From: Noviherbaspirillum saxi
GTDB lineage: Bacteria > Pseudomonadota > Gammaproteobacteria > Burkholderiales > Burkholderiaceae_D
Assembly: GCF_003591035.1 (NCBI RefSeq)
Contig: NZ_QYUO01000001.1
Span: forward strand, 1 to 64,000
Direction of reading: 5' to 3'
Length of the DNA: 64,000 nucleotides
Below, piece by piece: positions 63,503-64,000 of this stretch. Position 1 is the stretch's first letter. Each line of letters begins with the position of its first letter. The notes under the pieces are model-generated. The model searched no databases and had not been told where the DNA came from. It saw nothing but the letters and a program-made list of their open reading frames with translations. The translations under genes and the position numbers were made by a program.

Positions 63503-64000
63503 TCCACATTGCAGGCGGCACCTATCGGGAATTCTGTGAATTTCCAGAGTGGCGAGCGATGTACGGCTCCGCCGGTCGCGCTGCCGCTGCGATCTCGACA
63601 TTGTCCGATCAGGTTTTTCTTTCGACGTTTGGGCAATTGTCAACGAAGCCTAATCGCCAAAGCCTAGCAGACCAGTTTGCCTTCATCATCAAGGGTTATG
63701 TAGAGGCACCAGACGTAGCATTTCGCTATTTCCACTGCTTAAGTAAGCCCGAAATCTGGCCGCGTCGCGAAACCTTGGACGGGTCGCCGACTTTGCGCAT
63801 CGAAGACACGAATGTTTTGCGCTTTGGCGCTATCGAGGGCCAGATCGTCGTGAAGGCGGAGCGAGCCGTCTACGATCCTCAATCAGCCTTTAACCCTGAA
63901 CCATTTCATGCAAATAGTTCCTCTGCTAAATCGCTGGCCATTGTTTGCAACGGGTATGAAGCAAGTTTGTGGACAGGGGCAAAGGATCCGAAACAAGCTG
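63499..64000 (+). CDS. PfkB/ribokinase-like protein (partial, runs off the window)
   Basis: 167 residues are visible with no stop. It opens MIHIAGGTYREFCEFPEWRA and MYGSAGRAAAAISTL, like the substrate-binding GG and G-S/G-A-A segments of ribokinase-fold enzymes, and later has VVKAERAVYDPQSAF and LAIVCNGYEASLWTG, the V-x-D-P and N-x-x-E-x-x-x-x-T-G elements of the PfkB family. The catalytic GAGD motif lies beyond the edge. Substrate unknown; a nucleoside or sugar is likely. Coupled to the small protein by ATGA. Confidence 0.75.
   Translation, partial: MIHIAGGTYREFCEFPEWRAMYGSAGRAAAAISTLSDQVFLSTFGQLSTKPNRQSLADQFAFIIKGYVEAPDVAFRYFHCLSKPEIWPRRETLDGSPTLRIEDTNVLRFGAIEGQIVVKAERAVYDPQSAFNPEPFHANSSSAKSLAIVCNGYEASLWTGAKDPKQA

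Overview
The window looks like a betaproteobacterial chromosome, most likely family Oxalobacteraceae (Herminiimonas/Janthinobacterium type). This is inferred from gene content: a MerR-type LiuR regulon for leucine catabolism, the argS - SPOR protein - dsbA order, a PHA/fatty-acid style acyl-CoA metabolism, and dispersed C/G-rich palindromic repeats. No tRNA, rRNA or CRISPR array was recognised. The last 2.4 kb differ in character and look like accessory DNA.

Layout. 1-4.8 kb: the end of a membrane-bound formate dehydrogenase operon (cytochrome b gamma subunit, a periplasmic Ala/Pro-rich protein, FdhD) followed directly by a TupBCA-type tungstate ABC importer, which suggests a tungsten-containing enzyme. 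4.8-7.7 kb: a lipoprotein, a DJ-1/PfpI protein, an MgtC protein and a Crp/Fnr regulator, with a 165-nt palindrome between two convergent genes. 8-16.4 kb: one + strand cluster with a long-chain acyl-CoA ligase, all five parts of a Liv-type ABC importer (G, H, M, K, F) and a PaaK-like CoA ligase, which reads as uptake of an organic acid followed by CoA activation. 16.5-22 kb: small genes, a phosphoribosyltransferase, a nitronate monooxygenase with a divergent TetR regulator, and a dienoyl-CoA isomerase / 2,4-dienoyl-CoA reductase pair for unsaturated fatty acids.

22-45 kb is almost entirely minus strand. It carries the complete leucine/isovalerate route: isovaleryl-CoA dehydrogenase (liuA), both subunits of the biotin enzyme methylcrotonyl-CoA carboxylase (liuB, liuD), methylglutaconyl-CoA hydratase (liuC), HMG-CoA lyase (liuE) and a thiolase. 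The biotin operon bioAFDB sits inside this cluster, and aceK (isocitrate dehydrogenase kinase/phosphatase) links the acetyl-CoA produced to the glyoxylate shunt. A MerR regulator (liuR) at 44.5 kb is flanked by two copies of a 16-bp palindrome, one before liuA and one between liuR and a divergent metallo-beta-lactamase-fold gene.

45-60.4 kb holds housekeeping and signalling genes: an HTH regulator, a BtuF-like protein without signal peptide, dsbA, a SPOR-domain protein, argS, a diguanylate cyclase, an autotransporter-like subtilase, a histidine kinase, a methyltransferase, small orphan proteins, and a cluster of terminator hairpins that probably includes a small RNA. 60.6-62.5 kb is a plasmid-type replication module: a TrfA-family initiator gene preceded by 13 iterons and an AT-rich stretch. 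From 62.64 kb a transposon-like end (TGTCA plus three 20-bp direct repeats) leads into an AT-richer region with gene debris and a two-gene operon: a 108-residue beta-rich protein and a PfkB-like sugar/nucleoside kinase homologue cut by the window edge. This last operon is the best candidate for an uncharacterised system.
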